From contig CM001047.1 in the NCBI GenBank assembly GCA_000183865.1, forward strand, positions 1,614,123 through 1,631,249: DNA of 17,127 nucleotides, given 5' to 3'. Numbering within the stretch: position 1 is the stretch's first letter; every line of letters begins with the position of its first letter. The notes beneath the pieces were generated by a model. That model was given only the letters and a program-made list of their open reading frames with translations, was not told the origin of the DNA and ran no database searches. Origin of the DNA: Listeria marthii FSL S4-120 (lineage in GTDB: Bacteria > Bacillota > Bacilli > Lactobacillales > Listeriaceae). A program made the position numbers and the translations under genes. Below are positions 15,812-17,127 of this stretch, one piece after another.

Positions 15812-17127
15812 TCGCCCACCTCCAAAAGTGCCTTCGCTTTTTGCAATGTTTCAAGATATTCGCTTTCAGGATCAGAATCATAAACTATTCCCGCGCCAGC
15901 TTGCACATAGGCTTTTCCGTCATGAAGTACCATCGTTCTAATCGAAAGTGCAAAATCGGAATCGCCATTTTTCGTTAAATAACCAACCGCACCAGCATAT
16001 GGCCCACGTTTCACATTTTCCCATTCATAAATTCGTTGCATCGCTCTTATTTTCGGTGCTCCACTCACTGTCCCAGCCGGAAGCGTTGAGCGGAGAGCAT
16101 CCATTGCTGTAAGACCTGACTTCAGCGTTCCTTCCACCACAGAAACTAAATGCATTAAAAAGCGATATCGTTCAATAGTTAAATACACAGGTACGTGAAC
16201 AGAGCCAGTTTCTGCAATTTTCCCAATATCATTTCGACCTAAGTCTACTAACATGCGGTGCTCTGCAAGCTCTTTTTCATCCGATAATAATTCCCCCGCT
16301 AAACGTTCATCTTCTTGCTTTGTTGCCCCGCGTCGCCTCGTTCCCGCGATTGGATTAGTAATAACAGTTCGCCCTTTCGTTTTAATTAAACTTTCTGGAG
16401 AAGAACCAATCAAAACGGTGTCGCCAAAATCAATGAAATACAGATACGGTGAAGGATTTAACAAACGTAATTTCCGATAATAATCAAACGGTGTCACGGT
16501 AAAATCTGCCTCCAAGCGCTGCGAAAGAACAATTTGAAAGAAATCACCATCTTGAATATATGTTTTCGCTTTTTTTACTAACGCCATATATTCCGCTTTT
16601 GTATAATTGCTTTTATAAGTCATTTTCGGAACATGAACAGCTTTATGCTCGTCTTTCTGAGGCGTTGTCAGTTCTAGAAACATTGCTTCAAGTGCCTTAT
16701 CCAGTTCCGCCTCGCTTCTACCTGAGTAACAATTATCTTGTACTAAAATGAGCTCCTCTGCTTGATGATCCATAAGGAGAAAACTTTCATAAACATAAAA
16801 ACGAATATCTGGCATATCTCGTGTTTCCACGGGGAGCTCGCCTAACTTTTCATAAAGCGAAATTACGTCATAACCTACATAACCAATCGCTCCCGAGTCT
16901 AACGGCAAATCCGCTTCGTCCTCTTTCGCCTTTTCAATAAATAATTCAATTTCTTTTAATGGATCCGCTACCACTTGGTGAACCCCATCTATATAATAAT
17001 CATGCTGATATACTTTAATTTCATGCACTGGGTTGATAGCAATAATCGAATACCGACCAGCCTCCGCATCTTTCGCCGCCCCTTCAAGCAAACTTTTCCC
17101 TGTACCTGATAGTCTTTGAAACGCCAA
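15808..17127 (-). CDS. trpE: Anthranilate synthase component I (5' end beyond window)
   Basis: 439 codons are present and the frame is still open at the right edge. The TTG at the edge is an internal leucine codon by family comparison, since some N-terminal residues before AFQRLSG are missing. The enzyme converts chorismate and ammonia to anthranilate. Signatures include NPSPYLYFID, VLIGSSPESL, GTRRRG, DLGRNDIGK, GTVSGAPKIRAM, PYAGAVGY and the final GAGIVYDSDPESE. The N-terminal feedback motif that reads LLES in many tryptophan-sensitive enzymes is LLEGAA here. It is the first visible gene of the operon; any attenuator or T-box leader lies outside the window. Confidence 0.96.
   Translation of the reverse strand: MAFQRLSGTGKSLLEGAAKDAEAGRYSIIAINPVHEIKVYQHDYYIDGVHQVVADPLKEIELFIEKAKEDEADLPLDSGAIGYVGYDVISLYEKLGELPVETRDMPDIRFYVYESFLLMDHQAEELILVQDNCYSGRSEAELDKALEAMFLELTTPQKDEHKAVHVPKMTYKSNYTKAEYMALVKKAKTYIQDGDFFQIVLSQRLEADFTVTPFDYYRKLRLLNPSPYLYFIDFGDTVLIGSSPESLIKTKGRTVITNPIAGTRRRGATKQEDERLAGELLSDEKELAEHRMLVDLGRNDIGKIAETGSVHVPVYLTIERYRFLMHLVSVVEGTLKSGLTAMDALRSTLPAGTVSGAPKIRAMQRIYEWENVKRGPYAGAVGYLTKNGDSDFALSIRTMVLHDGKAYVQAGAGIVYDSDPESEYLETLQKAKALLEVGE

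Noticed and set aside
1..17127. Mobile element, prophage, defence system, CRISPR array or RNA gene
   Set aside because: No transposase, integrase, direct-repeat array, terminal inverted repeats, tRNA cloverleaf or rRNA is visible. All genes fit conserved chromosomal families.

Overview
The window reads as core chromosome of a low-GC Firmicute and matches the genus Listeria, in the region I know as lmo1616-lmo1633 of L. monocytogenes EGD-e. The evidence is the gene order (a MarR/MFS pair, D-amino acid transaminase, PepV, Nudix, NAD(P)H-hydrate dehydratase, PAP2, two flippase paralogues, then trpEGDCFBA) together with AAGGAGG-type ribosome binding sites. Species within Listeria is not resolved from sequence alone. 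I see no rRNA, tRNA, insertion sequence, prophage or CRISPR, and no intergenic gap exceeds 300 bases.

Layout. 1-104 (-): the first 34 codons of a YtmP-like kinase, cut by the left edge. 315-2221 (-): a marR-mdrM operon with a strong promoter and a near-palindromic operator just downstream of it, closed by a hairpin terminator at 271-308. 2445-3314 (-): D-amino acid aminotransferase. 3427-5327 (-): dipeptidase PepV preceded by a Nudix hydrolase. 5432-6262 (+): NAD(P)H-hydrate dehydratase, the only plus-strand gene, diverging from the Nudix gene. 6302-10302 (-): a PAP2 lipid phosphatase and two tandem 537-residue MurJ/YtgP-like flippases. 10376-10813 (-): a small four-helix membrane protein of unknown role. 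10884-17127 (-): the tryptophan operon trpE-G-D-C-F-B-A, with trpE cut by the right edge.

How the genes fit together. The trp genes form one translationally coupled block, with overlaps of 4, 29, 4, 4 and 8 nt and a 2-nt gap, and encode the whole route from chorismate to tryptophan. The trp leader lies outside the window. The centre of the window leans toward cell-envelope chemistry: D-Ala/D-Glu supply (DaaA), dipeptide turnover (PepV), lipid II-type flippases and a PAP2 phosphatase. The PAP2 ribosome binding site abuts the stop codon of the flippase gene. MdrM is the exporter linked in L. monocytogenes to c-di-AMP release, and its MarR repressor is encoded in the same operon.

Nothing here looks like a mobile or defence system. 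The most interesting points are the duplicated flippases with separate transcription signals, the MarR operator, the divergent Nudix/nnrD control region with a possible sigma-B promoter, and substitutions in the Nudix box and in the usual TrpE feedback motif.
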